Below are positions 7,449 through 16,733 of a stretch of DNA of 32,650 bases, piece after piece. Below the pieces are notes generated by a model. It made no database searches. It was not told where the DNA came from and worked only from the letters and a program-made list of their open reading frames with translations. The stretch covers positions 1 to 32,650 of the forward strand of contig CALXVK010000008.1 in the NCBI GenBank assembly GCA_944391975.1, given 5' to 3'. Numbering within the stretch: position 1 is the stretch's first letter; every line of letters begins with the position of its first letter. The position numbers and the translations under genes are program-made. This DNA comes from an uncultured Clostridia bacterium (GTDB taxonomy: Bacteria > Bacillota > Clostridia > TANB77 > CAG-508).

Positions 7449-8072
7449 TTAATATCCTTTTTCATATTTCAAAACTTCACCAGTTTGAGCATTAATTTCA
7501 TAATCATATTCAATATTATTATAATAAAATTCTATTTCATAAATAGATACATTTCTATCTACATCTAGCTCTATTTTACTAAAACTAACATCATTACTAT
7601 TAGTTATTCCAGCATATGCTAATGCAATTTCTCTTGCTCCATCTTCTCCTATATATTCACTACCATTATTAGTGGTATTTGTTGTATTAGAGCTATTTCC
7701 AATAGCATTAGCTACATTAGAGTTATTATTAGTATTTGCTGTATCAACATTTGAAGTATTGTTATTTGTAATACCATCATCTCTTATATCCTTTTCAAAA
7801 CTTTCTACTTTACCATTATTATAATTTATATCAACTTCATATTCATAATTATCATCATAAAAATTCACTTCATATTTTCTATCATCATTATCTTTATTAA
7901 CTGCTAACATATTAACATCACTTTCAGTTACACTTGCGCGCTCAAAAGCAATATTTTTAGCTTCTTCTTCTGTAATATTTTCTTTTAAAATAAGTGCATA
8001 TACACATATTCCAATTATTATTAAAAGCAATATCACTGTAATAATAATACTATAATTTTTCCATTTTTTCAT
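7449..8072 (-). CDS. Membrane-anchored protein with two PepSY domains
   Basis: A 207-residue protein: positively charged start, membrane helix at about 7-28, a first PepSY unit (ITEEEAKNIAFERASVTESD... to about 97), a linker of mostly Asn, Thr, Ser (about 100-137) and a second PepSY unit (IGEDGAREIALAYAG... to the end, finishing with INAQTGEVLKYEKGY). PepSY domains sit outside the membrane and are thought to inhibit or modulate proteases or cell-wall enzymes. The low-complexity linker is typical of exposed clostridial proteins. It appears to be transcribed with the small membrane ORF that follows. Confidence 0.85.
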   Translation of the reverse strand: MKKWKNYSIIITVILLLIIIGICVYALILKENITEEEAKNIAFERASVTESDVNMLAVNKDNDDRKYEVNFYDDNYEYEVDINYNNGKVESFEKDIRDDGITNNNTSNVDTANTNNNSNVANAIGNSSNTTNTTNNGSEYIGEDGAREIALAYAGITNSNDVSFSKIELDVDRNVSIYEIEFYYNNIEYDYEINAQTGEVLKYEKGY

Positions 8073-8169
8073 AATTTTTCCTCCATAAAAATATTAAACT
8101 TCTTTTCCTGTTGCAATATTATCATAAAAATTTGTAATTATCAATCATAATAATATATTCTCCTAAAAA

Positions 8170-8199
8170 TATAAAAATAGAGAGCATAACTCCCTATTT
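8170..8199 (-). terminator. Terminator after the membrane protein gene
   Basis: On the minus strand AAATAGGGAG-loop-CTCTCTATTT (ten pairs, one G-U) followed by a T-rich run. It directly overlaps the end of the 8198-8674 gene. Confidence 0.75.
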
Positions 8200-8674
8200 A
8201 TCTGATTTTATATTGATTTTTATCTGCTCTTTCATCAAGTTTTCTATCATAATCTTTATTTTTATAATACCAATCTGTACTTCTATTTTTTCCTATAATA
8301 GATTTTCTATTCTTATTTAATAAAATATCAAAAAATGTAAGAACAGGTATAATTATTCCTATAATTGATACAAATAACTCTAATGAATTTCCAACATTCA
8401 TTCCATCTGTACTTACTATACTATTCATAGTATTATATATAGCAGTTCCAAAATATGAAACATAAACTGCCATATAACAAGCTGCACCAATAATATTTCT
8501 TTTAAAAACTAAAACTATACATGGGATTGTTGCAAAAAGTAAAATTATTTCAAAAGTTAAATTTAATGGCTGTATTATAAAATCAGCTTCATTTGTATAA
8601 AGAACACATACAACAGCTCTAAATAGCCATAATATAACACCCCATACAGTTAACATATAACTAAATATTGTCAT
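8198..8674 (-). CDS. Four-helix membrane protein of unknown function
   Basis: A 158-residue protein starting at ATG 8674, chosen because GGAGG lies six bases upstream; an upstream in-frame ATG lacks this site and would fall inside a terminator. Four membrane helices are visible (ending near residue 125), followed by a charged tail rich in Asp, Lys and Tyr (STDWYYKNKDYDRKLDERAD). No function recognised. It has its own terminator on each side, so it is probably transcribed as a single gene or by read-through. Confidence 0.6.
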   Translation of the reverse strand: MTIFSYMLTVWGVILWLFRAVVCVLYTNEADFIIQPLNLTFEIILLFATIPCIVLVFKRNIIGAACYMAVYVSYFGTAIYNTMNSIVSTDGMNVGNSLELFVSIIGIIIPVLTFFDILLNKNRKSIIGKNRSTDWYYKNKDYDRKLDERADKNQYKIR

Positions 8675-8692
8675 TTTTTCCTCCATTCTATA

Positions 8693-8730
8693 AAAAAGAG
8701 GCATATAGAAAAATTTATATACCTCTTTTT
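8693..8730 (-). terminator. Terminator after the UPF0473 gene
   Basis: Fifteen-base arms AAAAAGAGGTATATA and TATATGCCTCTTTTT on the minus strand, paired throughout with one G-U, ending in T6. It closes the ireB-ruvX-UPF0473 operon. Confidence 0.85.
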
Positions 8731-8762
8731 ATTTGTGTAAATTCACTATTTACACTTTTAAA

Positions 8763-9062
8763 TTAGTTTTCAAAATTAAATTCATCTTTAAATTTTTCTT
8801 TAAAAATTTCAAAAACAGCTGTTAAAGTTTCTTCATCATCAACACTAACATAAGATTCTTCATCTTCTGATTCTGTTTCTTCTAATTTTAAAATAACAAC
8901 TTCATTATCTTCTTCAGCTCCTTCTTCTGGAACAGGAAGTAATACAACATAATCTTCATCTTCATATTTAATTAAATCAAGGAATTCAAATTTAACTTCA
9001 TTTCCTTCATCGTCATTTAATATGATTAAGTTGCTTTCTTCTAGATTCTCATTTTCATCCAT
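8763..9062 (-). CDS. UPF0473 family protein (DUF1292, YrzB)
   Basis: A 99-residue very acidic protein. The family signature is visible: IILNDDEGNEVKFEFLDLI, YEDEDYVVLLPV and EVVILKLEE, and a C-terminal helix beginning TAVFEIFKEKF. Function in the family is unknown. It is the last gene of the classical three-gene group ireB-ruvX-UPF0473, found together in many Bacillota; here it is separated from ruvX by 92 bases and followed by a terminator. Confidence 0.9.
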   Translation of the reverse strand: MDENENLEESNLIILNDDEGNEVKFEFLDLIKYEDEDYVVLLPVPEEGAEEDNEVVILKLEETESEDEESYVSVDDEETLTAVFEIFKEKFKDEFNFEN

Positions 9063-9154
9063 ATATATTTTCTCCTTCCAAATTTAATAATAACTTTCTA
9101 TTTAAATTATTTTAAGTAATCATATACTATAATATTTTTTTTTGCAATACTTTT

Positions 9155-9571
9155 TTAATTTTTAATAGAAATATATTTTTCTAATATGTATACAGCTGAA
9201 ATAGTGTCAATGATTTGTCTCTTTTTATGCTTATTTATTCCTAAATCATTCATTGTTCTTTGAGCTTCAACTGTTGTAAGCCTTTCGTCCATTGTTACTA
9301 TTTTTTTAGTATTATATTTACATTTTAATTTATGAATAAACTTTTCAGTTACTTCTGCTCTAAAAGTTTTAGTACCATCCATATTATAGGGCATTCCTAC
9401 AATAATTGTATCTATCTCATATTCTTTAAACAATTCATCTAAACGCTTTAACACTATTTTATCATTTCCATTATGTGTTATTGTTTCCAAACCTTGAGCA
9501 GTGATTCCAAGTGGATCTGTTATTGCAACTCCAACTCTTGAATCTCCATAATCAATTCCGAGTTTTCTCAT
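9155..9571 (-). CDS. ruvX: RuvX/YqgF family, putative pre-16S rRNA nuclease
   Basis: A 138-residue RNase H-fold protein that is implicated in 5'-end processing of 16S rRNA. Motifs are clear: LGIDYGDSRVGVAITDPLG at the start (first catalytic Asp), VGMPYNMDGT in the middle, and TMDERLTTVEAQ with the second acidic pair. It starts two bases after the ireB stop, with GAGGA inside the ireB end, so the two are translationally coupled. Confidence 0.95.
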   Translation of the reverse strand: MRKLGIDYGDSRVGVAITDPLGITAQGLETITHNGNDKIVLKRLDELFKEYEIDTIIVGMPYNMDGTKTFRAEVTEKFIHKLKCKYNTKKIVTMDERLTTVEAQRTMNDLGINKHKKRQIIDTISAVYILEKYISIKN

Positions 9572-9572
9572 A

Positions 9573-9827
9573 TTAATCCTCTAATCCTATATAATATTTA
9601 ACCATTTTTTCTAGCAATTCATCTCTTTCAATCATTCTAATTAAATTTCTTGCATCATTATGACTTGTTATATAAGTTGGATCACCTGATAAAATATATC
9701 CGACAATCTGATTTATAGGATTATACCCCTTTTCTACCAAAGCCTGGTATACTTCTTTTAAAATTTCTTTTGCTCTAAGACTTTTATCTTTTTCAACCTT
9801 AAAACTCATTGTTTTGTCAACTGCCAT
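9573..9827 (-). CDS. ireB: IreB family regulatory phosphoprotein (UPF0297, YrzL)
   Basis: An 84-residue protein. The start ATG 9827 was chosen because AGGAGGG lies nine bases upstream; an upstream TTG is too close. Family signature: [20 protein letters not shown] and [20 protein letters not shown], then [18 protein letters not shown]. In Enterococcus IreB is phosphorylated by the IreK Ser/Thr kinase and affects cephalosporin tolerance; the TMSF threonine is in the phosphorylated region. It leads the ruvX operon. Family assignment is sure, role here is inferred. Confidence 0.95.
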   Translation of the reverse strand: MAVDKTMSFKVEKDKSLRAKEILKEVYQALVEKGYNPINQIVGYILSGDPTYITSHNDARNLIRMIERDELLEKMVKYYIGLED

Positions 9828-9843
9828 TATCAAAAATCCCTCC

Positions 9844-10986
9844 TTATATAAAATTTATTTGACTTTCATTTGCTGGTGCTGTATCTATATACTCTTCAAG
9901 TCTTTTTGTCAATTGTTCAATTCCTGTACCTTTGTAATATGTTGATACTACAAAATTCATTATTGGAGAAGCTGCCTCTACTATTTCGTCTTTATTTGTA
10001 TCTTTTTCTCCATCAATTTCTACTGGTGTTTCTTCCTCATCATATTCTTCGACTAAAGCTAATTCTTCAATTTCTTGTTTTAAATCTTTCAAAAATTGTT
10101 CAGTAGAAACTTCTTCAACTCCTGAGAATACAATAACAAACTTTGGTCCCATATATCTAACAAATATATATTCTCTTGACATTTTGGTTTTTACAATATC
10201 TGCTATTTGAGTAATTATTTCATTTCCCATTTGTCTACTAAAGTTCTCATTAATTTCTTTTATATTAATAATTTTAAACATACAAACAGCAGAAGTTGCA
10301 AATTGATCCATAACTTTTTTAGCTTTTCCATATAAAAATTCTGCTGAATGTAATTCTGTAAACTCATCTATTCTATCTATATTTTCAATTGTATCTTGAT
10401 AAGCTACTGTTTGTAATACTGAAATAATATTATCCTTTACAACTTCTATTATTGTTGTATCGACTTTATCAAAAGCATGCATCTGTCCACTTTCCATTAT
10501 CCAATAACCAATATAAATATTGTCTATATATAGTGGAAAGAACATTGCAGATTTTGCTCTACCCATTTCAGATTTTTGATATGGTAGTTTTTCATTATCA
10601 TTTTCAACAGTAATATATTTTGGAGTTGCTGTTGCTACACTATCCTGAAATATTTCTTCATTATGAAGATTTACTAAAGTAGAATGGTGTTTAGCATCAA
10701 CATTCGAAGCTTTTATTACATATTCAGCCCCATTGAAAACAACTATTGTAGAATATTTAATATCATATTTATCTATTATAATATCATTTATTCTCTTTAG
10801 TTTGTTTTCAACTGAATCTTCTTCACCAGCCACTTTCATAAAATCTTGAAGAACTGATAAATTATTAATTCTATCATTTAGATTATTAAATGCTTCAATC
10901 TTTTTTTGAATGTGTACATTATAGATAATTAATACTACTATTACCATTACTAGTAATGCTATTACTAAGATTATCAAGACTTTCAC
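9844..10986 (-). CDS. Membrane-anchored GAF protein with degenerate GGDEF domain
   Basis: About 380 residues: a membrane helix at 3-25, a short coiled coil, a GAF-like domain at about 50-195 ([21 protein letters not shown]) and a GGDEF-like domain at about 205-315. The domain keeps the order of a diguanylate cyclase ([11 protein letters not shown] for D-x-LT-x-L, and [11 protein letters not shown] where RxGGDEF should be), but GGDEF has become MGPKF, so it should not make c-di-GMP. It may bind a nucleotide or act as a scaffold. The annotated GTG at 10986 has a poor ribosome site; a TTG three codons later has GAGGTG at good spacing and may be the true start. It follows the CpaE-like gene by eight bases, so it is part of that operon. 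Confidence 0.65.
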   Translation of the reverse strand: MKVLIILVIALLVMVIVVLIIYNVHIQKKIEAFNNLNDRINNLSVLQDFMKVAGEEDSVENKLKRINDIIIDKYDIKYSTIVVFNGAEYVIKASNVDAKHHSTLVNLHNEEIFQDSVATATPKYITVENDNEKLPYQKSEMGRAKSAMFFPLYIDNIYIGYWIMESGQMHAFDKVDTTIIEVVKDNIISVLQTVAYQDTIENIDRIDEFTELHSAEFLYGKAKKVMDQFATSAVCMFKIINIKEINENFSRQMGNEIITQIADIVKTKMSREYIFVRYMGPKFVIVFSGVEEVSTEQFLKDLKQEIEELALVEEYDEEETPVEIDGEKDTNKDEIVEAASPIMNFVVSTYYKGTGIEQLTKRLEEYIDTAPANESQINFI

Positions 10987-10994
10987 CTCTAATT

Positions 10995-13991
10995 TTAATA
11001 TTTATTTTTCATTTGATTTAAAGTATTATTCATACTATTTGAAAATACATTATTAGTGTTTGTAGGTCCTTGAGAATAACTTGAATTGCTCATAGGTCCA
11101 TAAGATTTCTTACTAGTTAATCTTGGATAAACCATTTCACCCAAAATTTGCATTTTTTGCATAAATTGTTTTGAATATCCACTAAGTGATAATCTGCAAG
11201 TTGCCATTGTTTCTAAATATTTTGCATATACCTTTTCATCAAATGGAATACTACATGCTTTTACCATATCTCTGTTAAATAAATCTGTCATAACAGACAT
11301 ATCTGGTCCATTATATCTAGACATTCCAGCAATTATCATTTTTCCATTTAAACCTTTTACTTTAGTTTCCTTATTTATAACAACTCTTGCTTTTTCAGGT
11401 TCCCATGCACCTTTAAATTTAAGTTCTCTTAAAAATGCAGTTAAAGGTTGAATTGTTAATATATCCATAGATTGAACTAAATATATTTCTTGACACATAG
11501 CAAAATATGCTGGTGGAGTTTCAAAATCACAATCAATTAATACTAAAGAATGATTTTGCACTAAAGTTGATAAAATAGGTTCTGCATTCTCATAAGTATT
11601 TCCATCTGCTGGAAGTGCTGTATAAACTGTCATGTTTTTATTTACTTTTATACCTTCAGCATATCCATTTTCTAATTTTGCAATTGATGTATATGCTATG
11701 TTTCTAAGTTCTTCTCTACTATCTGTAAATATATAATATGAATTTCTATTTTGTGTCATATCTAAAATAGCAGTATTGATTCCCATTAAAGAAAACATTA
11801 CAGCTAAATTATTAACTAAGAAAGATGTTCCATTTTTCGTTGTTCCTATAAAAGTAACTATTTTTTTATCTTTACTAAGCAAACTATTTAAATTAGACAT
11901 TGAATAGTTTATTCTTGGTTGAATAACCTGAGCCACATTTGAATTTTGATTTATATTTGTATTTACAGAAGATTTTGGAATAGAATTTGCTGAATTAATA
12001 GAATTTGTTGTATTGTAAGAAGGTTCTTCAACAGTTTCCTCAACTGTATCTTCAAATCCCATACCAGGCAATAAAGTTTCTTCATCATCTAAATCATCTT
12101 CTAAACCTGGTAACCCTTCTGTTTCTCCTATATCGTCTAATCCTGGTAATGTATCTTCCTCAGAATCCAAACCTGGTAAAACATCATTGCTTTCTTCAGG
12201 TTGATCCTCAATTCCAGGTAAAGTACTAGAGTCATCTAATCCTGCTAATAATTTATTAACATCAACATCTTCTCCAACAGATGTATCATCTGAATCATCT
12301 AATCCAGGCAATGTATCCGTTTCTTCAGAATTGTCTAGTCCTGGTAAAATTTCTTCTTCATCTTCTAAACCTGGTAAAGTATCTTCATTTACATCATTTT
12401 CTTCTAATTTTGGTAACATGTTAGAATCATCTTCTTCAATACCAGGTAATTCTATATCATCATTTGAATTATCTTCTAATCCTGGTAATAAACCAGAGTC
12501 AGCATCATCTAAACCAGGTAATGTATCATCTGTAGTCTCTAATCCAGGTAATATATCATCTGTACTCTCTAGCCCTGACAAAGTGCTATTTTCTTCATCT
12601 AATCCAGGTAAAACATCTTCATTTACATCATCTTCTAATCCTGGCAAAATTTCTTCAGTTTCTTCTGTTGGATTTTTTCTAGGTCTACCTCTTTTTCCTT
12701 TTGTTTTATCTGTTTCAGTTCCAGCTGAAACAATTTTTTTAGGTCTACCTCTACCTCTTTTCACTGTTTCTTGTGCTTGTGCTGTTGAAGATGAATTTAA
12801 CCCTTCTAATAATCCATTTAGATTGTTTTCTTCTTCGCTTACCTGTTGTTTAACAGATTGATTTGTTGAAACAATTGGATTAGGATTATTTACTTTAACA
12901 TTATTGTTTAAATTAGTTTGTGGATTTACAACTCTATTTACTTGGTTTGTTCTATTTATTTGATTTGCCTGATTTACTTGAGCAGTTTGATTAGGTTGGT
13001 TTACTTGTTTAACCTGATTTATTTGACTAGCTTGAGCAGTAGGTCTAGTTACAGAAACTTGTTGTTGTGGCTTTTGAGTTGATACTACTGTTGTATTTGG
13101 TCTTGATTGTACTGTACCTTGTGGTTTTACTGGTACAGTTCTTGCTGAATTAATATTTGTTGAAGTATTAATTGGCTGTCTTGTAGGTTTCTTAACACTT
13201 GATGGAATAACAATAGGTCCATTTATTTGAGTTGATTTACCAATTGTATTAACTTTTATTCCTGGTTCCTGATTTACAGGCTTAATTCTATTATCAACAC
13301 CACTACTTCCCATTAAAGCTTGATATTTTGGAGATTCTGATTCCAAAACAGCTTTAACTTTCATAGGCAAAACATTTATTATTATTTTTAGTTGTTCATC
13401 TGTATATTGTGCAGCTATATTATTAAAGCTATCTGCATATCTTTCTGTGTTTTTCCCTAATTTTTTGAAATGAGTCAATATATTTTGTATTTCAACTTCA
13501 TTAACTTCATTTTCAACAACAGGATCATAAGTTGCCTGATCAATTCTATAATAAATTTTAGCTTCTTTTTTAGTTCTAGGTCTATTTATTAATCTACAAA
13601 GCTCTGTTAAATTTCTGTCTTTTCCCATAACAGCATTGTATACCCCAATACTAAATAATTTGCTAAGAATTGGTGCTCCTGGGCTACGTCTTTCTGAGCA
13701 AATTAAAATAATTGATGTTTCTTTTCCTTCATTATCATGAGCTTCATCACTAATTTTGTCTAAATGTTCAAATATAAAATTATCAATTGAGTCATGATTT
13801 GTATTTACAAAAGGCTCTAAATCCTCGCTTATAACAATTCTATCATAACTTTTATCTTTTTGTATTTCTTTTAATATTGCATTAAAGTAATACACGTTTT
13901 TATAAGATAATATTTCCCTGTACTCTTTAGGATATCTCTTTATAATCGCTTCCGAAATATTTTCATTACTTACTGCAAATAAAACTTTCAT
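10995..13991 (-). CDS. CpaE/TadZ-like protein with LPGL repeats and AT-hooks
   Basis: A 998-residue protein in four parts. Residues 1 to about 135 look like a receiver-type fold (VLFAVSNENISEAI, RIVISEDLEPF, SIILICSERRSPGAPIL). About 215-400 is Gln/Asn/Pro/Thr-rich. At about 413 and 433 are two AT-hook cores (RGRPKK, RGRPRK), and about 447-643 is an acidic tract of roughly eighteen LPGL(D/E) repeats. About 705-965 is a MinD/ParA-type domain (KIVTFIGTTKNGTSFLVNNL, HSLVLIDCDFE, VVINKETK). The architecture receiver plus ParA-like domain is that of CpaE/TadZ, which place pilus machines at the cell pole. The P-loop reads TTKNGTS and lacks the usual GK(S/T), so ATPase activity is doubtful. It starts four bases after the VirB2-like gene. 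Confidence 0.65.
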   Translation of the reverse strand: MKVLFAVSNENISEAIIKRYPKEYREILSYKNVYYFNAILKEIQKDKSYDRIVISEDLEPFVNTNHDSIDNFIFEHLDKISDEAHDNEGKETSIILICSERRSPGAPILSKLFSIGVYNAVMGKDRNLTELCRLINRPRTKKEAKIYYRIDQATYDPVVENEVNEVEIQNILTHFKKLGKNTERYADSFNNIAAQYTDEQLKIIINVLPMKVKAVLESESPKYQALMGSSGVDNRIKPVNQEPGIKVNTIGKSTQINGPIVIPSSVKKPTRQPINTSTNINSARTVPVKPQGTVQSRPNTTVVSTQKPQQQVSVTRPTAQASQINQVKQVNQPNQTAQVNQANQINRTNQVNRVVNPQTNLNNNVKVNNPNPIVSTNQSVKQQVSEEENNLNGLLEGLNSSSTAQAQETVKRGRGRPKKIVSAGTETDKTKGKRGRPRKNPTEETEEILPGLEDDVNEDVLPGLDEENSTLSGLESTDDILPGLETTDDTLPGLDDADSGLLPGLEDNSNDDIELPGIEEDDSNMLPKLEENDVNEDTLPGLEDEEEILPGLDNSEETDTLPGLDDSDDTSVGEDVDVNKLLAGLDDSSTLPGIEDQPEESNDVLPGLDSEEDTLPGLDDIGETEGLPGLEDDLDDEETLLPGMGFEDTVEETVEEPSYNTTNSINSANSIPKSSVNTNINQNSNVAQVIQPRINYSMSNLNSLLSKDKKIVTFIGTTKNGTSFLVNNLAVMFSLMGINTAILDMTQNRNSYYIFTDSREELRNIAYTSIAKLENGYAEGIKVNKNMTVYTALPADGNTYENAEPILSTLVQNHSLVLIDCDFETPPAYFAMCQEIYLVQSMDILTIQPLTAFLRELKFKGAWEPEKARVVINKETKVKGLNGKMIIAGMSRYNGPDMSVMTDLFNRDMVKACSIPFDEKVYAKYLETMATCRLSLSGYSKQFMQKMQILGEMVYPRLTSKKSYGPMSNSSYSQGPTNTNNVFSNSMNNTLNQMKNKY

Positions 13992-13994
13992 TTG

Positions 13995-14408
13995 TTAACC
14001 CCTCCAACCATTTACTATAATTGTGAATATCAAAGGTAGTGTTTGACATATCAATAATATTGTTACAAAACTAATGACTAAGGCAAATCCCTTATCTCTT
14101 ACATCTAATTTTCTAATCCCCAACATATATTGATATATTGCACCAACTGCAATACCTACAAAGCAAAATGGTATACTGTAAATCCTTACTGTATTTAATA
14201 TATAAGCTGCAACTCCGTAAGGATATGATCCATATTGTTCAACATATTCATCTAAACTTGATGACACACTTTCTTTTATTTCATATAGTTCTTGAGCTGT
14301 GTCTGATGTTTCTAGATCTTCTGCTTCATTACTTACTGCAAAGCATATTGAAAAACTACATAATATAATTAATGCAATTAATATTGAAACTATTGCTTTT
14401 TTTGCCAT
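13995..14408 (-). CDS. Small two-helix exported membrane protein, VirB2/TrbC-like topology
   Basis: A 137-residue protein with AAAGGAGG before ATG 14408. It has a signal peptide (MAKKAIVSILIALIILCSF, cleavage possible after CFA), a hydrophilic stretch to about 65, and two membrane helices separated by a short basic loop with RKLDVRDKG. That topology is shared by VirB2/TrbC pilin-like subunits of type IV secretion systems and by unrelated small membrane proteins. It heads an operon with the CpaE-like and GAF/GGDEF genes. The VirD4-like gene 5.6 kb away makes a secretion link possible, but no VirB4 or other core subunit is in the window. Confidence 0.45.
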   Translation of the reverse strand: MAKKAIVSILIALIILCSFSICFAVSNEAEDLETSDTAQELYEIKESVSSSLDEYVEQYGSYPYGVAAYILNTVRIYSIPFCFVGIAVGAIYQYMLGIRKLDVRDKGFALVISFVTILLICQTLPLIFTIIVNGWRG

Positions 14409-14528
14409 TATATATAAACCTCCTTTGGGTTTTAATTTTTAAATTTTAACACACAATTATTATACCTAATTATTTTTAAAATAGCAACCAAAAATTTAAA
14501 AAAACGCAAGTTTTTTTATTATATCAAT

Positions 14529-14557
14529 AAATATGACAGAACTAGTCTGCCATATTT
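14529..14557 (-). terminator. Weak terminator-like hairpin after the glucosaminidase gene
   Basis: Twelve-base arms AAATATGGCAGA and TCTGTCATATTT on the minus strand with one G-U. The T-run after it is short, so the role is uncertain. Confidence 0.4.
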
Positions 14558-14574
14558 TAATATATATATTATTT

Positions 14575-15805
14575 CTATAAACTATTATATAAATCTTCCA
14601 TTATATTATAAACCTTATTTGCCCATTCAGAATCACTTGCATATCTCGTATTTACTCCTGTTAAAGTACTTCCATTGTAATATTTACCTTCTGCTATTTC
14701 TCCACCATATATTTCAGTTCCAGCAGAATTTAAATAATATTTAACTAAAACACGAGCTAATAAATCAATACCTTCTGAATATGTACTAAAACTTTTAGCT
14801 GAAGCATAAGCATTTCCATCATATGCCATATACCCAAATAAATTATTTTTATTAAGTGAAATATTTGAAGTTCCCCATCCACTTTCATGTATAGCAATTG
14901 CAACTAAAAATACTCCATTTAATCCATATTCTTGTTCTGCATAATAAAAATAATCTGCATTTGAAGTAAATATATTATTTATATCGCTTGAATTATACTG
15001 TAAAATCTTTCTAAATTGCTCTAAACTTAATCCACTTGGTTTACTTAAATCCATATTAAAGCTTAAAGTTGCTAACAATTCTTCTTTAGTATATTCATTA
15101 CCATTTTTATCTTCTTCAATTGATATATCATTTGGATTTATATTACTTAAACATTCTGATAAAACATATCCATCTTGTTCATAAGATTTAATATAACTCC
15201 ATCCATTGTCATAAATAGTTTGAACATATACTGGTGTACCTTTTGAAAGAGTTATTAATTTTTCACTGTTTTTATCAGCTTCTTGCCTTACAGCTAAAGA
15301 ATTAGATGTATTATAAACTGTATCTCCTTCTTTGAGTTCATAATTGTTAATTCCTTTTCCAGTTCCAATTTCTACAACTTTATCAATAGATGCTCTTTTT
15401 ACATTACTTGCTACAATTTGTTCTTGAACAAATTCATTATTTACATATTCTTTAATTGTAATAATTTCTTCAATTCCATCTATTCCGTACTTGTGTAACA
15501 TGAATAGTTCCACTTGGCAAATCTTCATTTTCAGTATAAATTGTCGTATACTCTAAATCTTTTTCTTCTGAGCTCATTTCAAAAGCAACATTTTCTTCAG
15601 TATTTTCTGATAAAATGTTATCTATATTAATTGGATTTTGATTAATATGTAATTCTTCTTTTTCTTCTGTGGATTCTATAGAAACTGCTTCTACTTCACT
15701 TTGTTCAGAAAATCCTAAAATATTTATTATAAAAATAGTAAAGCAGAAAAACAATATAATAATTAGAATTCCAAGAAAATTAATTTTTCTTGAGTTTATT
15801 TGCAT
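14575..15805 (-). CDS. Membrane-anchored G5/SH3b/glucosaminidase cell-wall hydrolase, with +1 site at CGG
   Basis: Two overlapping frames join into one 409-residue protein if one C at 15487 is skipped: CAA-GTA-(C)-GGA-ATA-GAT gives TIHVTQVGIDGIEEIITIKE, an uninterrupted G5 domain (about 97-165). Before it is a membrane helix (8-30) and an acidic linker; after it an SH3b domain (about 165-235, SLAVRQEADKNSEKLITL, GWSYIK) and a mannosyl-glycoprotein endo-beta-N-acetylglucosaminidase domain (about 285-409) with the catalytic Glu in VAIAIHESGWGTS. It should cleave peptidoglycan glycan strands outside the membrane. Start 15805 was chosen because GGAGAAAGCATG-type spacing lies upstream; an ATG four codons earlier is also possible. 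Without recoding the protein ends after the linker, lacking the enzyme. Confidence 0.85.
15484..15487 (-). other. +1 recoding site 6 (CGGA, glucosaminidase gene codon 107)
   Basis: In-frame CGG after GTA on the minus strand. Skipping C (15487) gives VGIDGIEE inside the G5 domain and joins the two frames. Confidence 0.8.
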
Positions 15806-15883
15806 TGCTTTCTCCATAAATATTTTTCATTTTTATTCTATATATAATTCAAATAAAAATCAACAGCAAAAAATAGTAATATT

Positions 15884-16657
15884 TTAAAAATTATCATTTA
15901 TATTTTCATCTATAACATTAATTTCTCCATCATAAATTGTACTATTTTCATCTTCTAAAGGTATTTCAAATTCTAAATTAATCGTATGAGTTTCTCCTGA
16001 TTCTGTGACTATATTCAAATCAAATGAAATATTAGTTTTGATATCCTCTAAATCAATATTTCCATTTTTTAGTAAACTACCATTAAATTCAACTGGTTCA
16101 GTTGTATAAATCGTATAATTTGTTACAATATCAGAATTTAAATATCTTAATGTAATTGGATTAGAACAATCTTCAAAGAAAATTGGTATACTATATTTTA
16201 TATCATTTTCCTTATTATCATAATTGATCATATTATATTTTAATTCATCATTTATTTTATTTTCATCATTTAAATTTGATATATCACTGTTTCCAAAATT
16301 TAAAGGATTTAAATAATACAATTCTTGACTACCTTTTTCTGATTCTGAAATATTTATATTATTTATATATAAACTTTCTATATAATTATCAATATTATAA
16401 TCTTCTAATCTCCCAATATAAATCGCAATATCAGTATATTGATATATATTTAAATTCCATTCTGGATTTTGATAAGTTGTTTGATTAGAAATTGCTCCAA
16501 TATTGCTATAACATTGAGTTTTATCTATATAAAACTTGGCTACTTCATCACTCGTTGTAATTGTATTATTAAATAGCTTTTTCCAATTTAGTGCAAAAAA
16601 AATCACTAAAATTATTAAAATAAAAAGAAATAAAATAATAATGGTTTTCTTTTTCAT
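15884..16657 (-). CDS. Exported membrane-anchored protein of unknown function
   Basis: A 257-residue protein with AAAGGAC before ATG 16657: a lysine-rich start, one membrane helix at about 5-24, then a mostly beta-type, Asn/Tyr/Ile-rich extracellular region ending in an acidic tail. No catalytic motif is visible. It lies 78 bases upstream of the G5/glucosaminidase gene on the same strand and may share its operon, which would suit a cell-envelope role. No family recognised. Confidence 0.55.
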   Translation of the reverse strand: MKKKTIIILFLFILIILVIFFALNWKKLFNNTITTSDEVAKFYIDKTQCYSNIGAISNQTTYQNPEWNLNIYQYTDIAIYIGRLEDYNIDNYIESLYINNINISESEKGSQELYYLNPLNFGNSDISNLNDENKINDELKYNMINYDNKENDIKYSIPIFFEDCSNPITLRYLNSDIVTNYTIYTTEPVEFNGSLLKNGNIDLEDIKTNISFDLNIVTESGETHTINLEFEIPLEDENSTIYDGEINVIDENINDNF

Positions 16658-16733
16658 ATCTAAAGTCCTTTTTACAAAAAATTAAAAAACTAAAATAAAA
16701 TTGGACATGATTTTCACTCATGCCCATTTATTA

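Noticed and set aside
12331-12861. Plus-strand 176-codon Ser/Pro-rich ORF
   Set aside because: It is the reverse reading of the LPGL-repeat tract of the minus-strand gene, kept open by the repeat composition.
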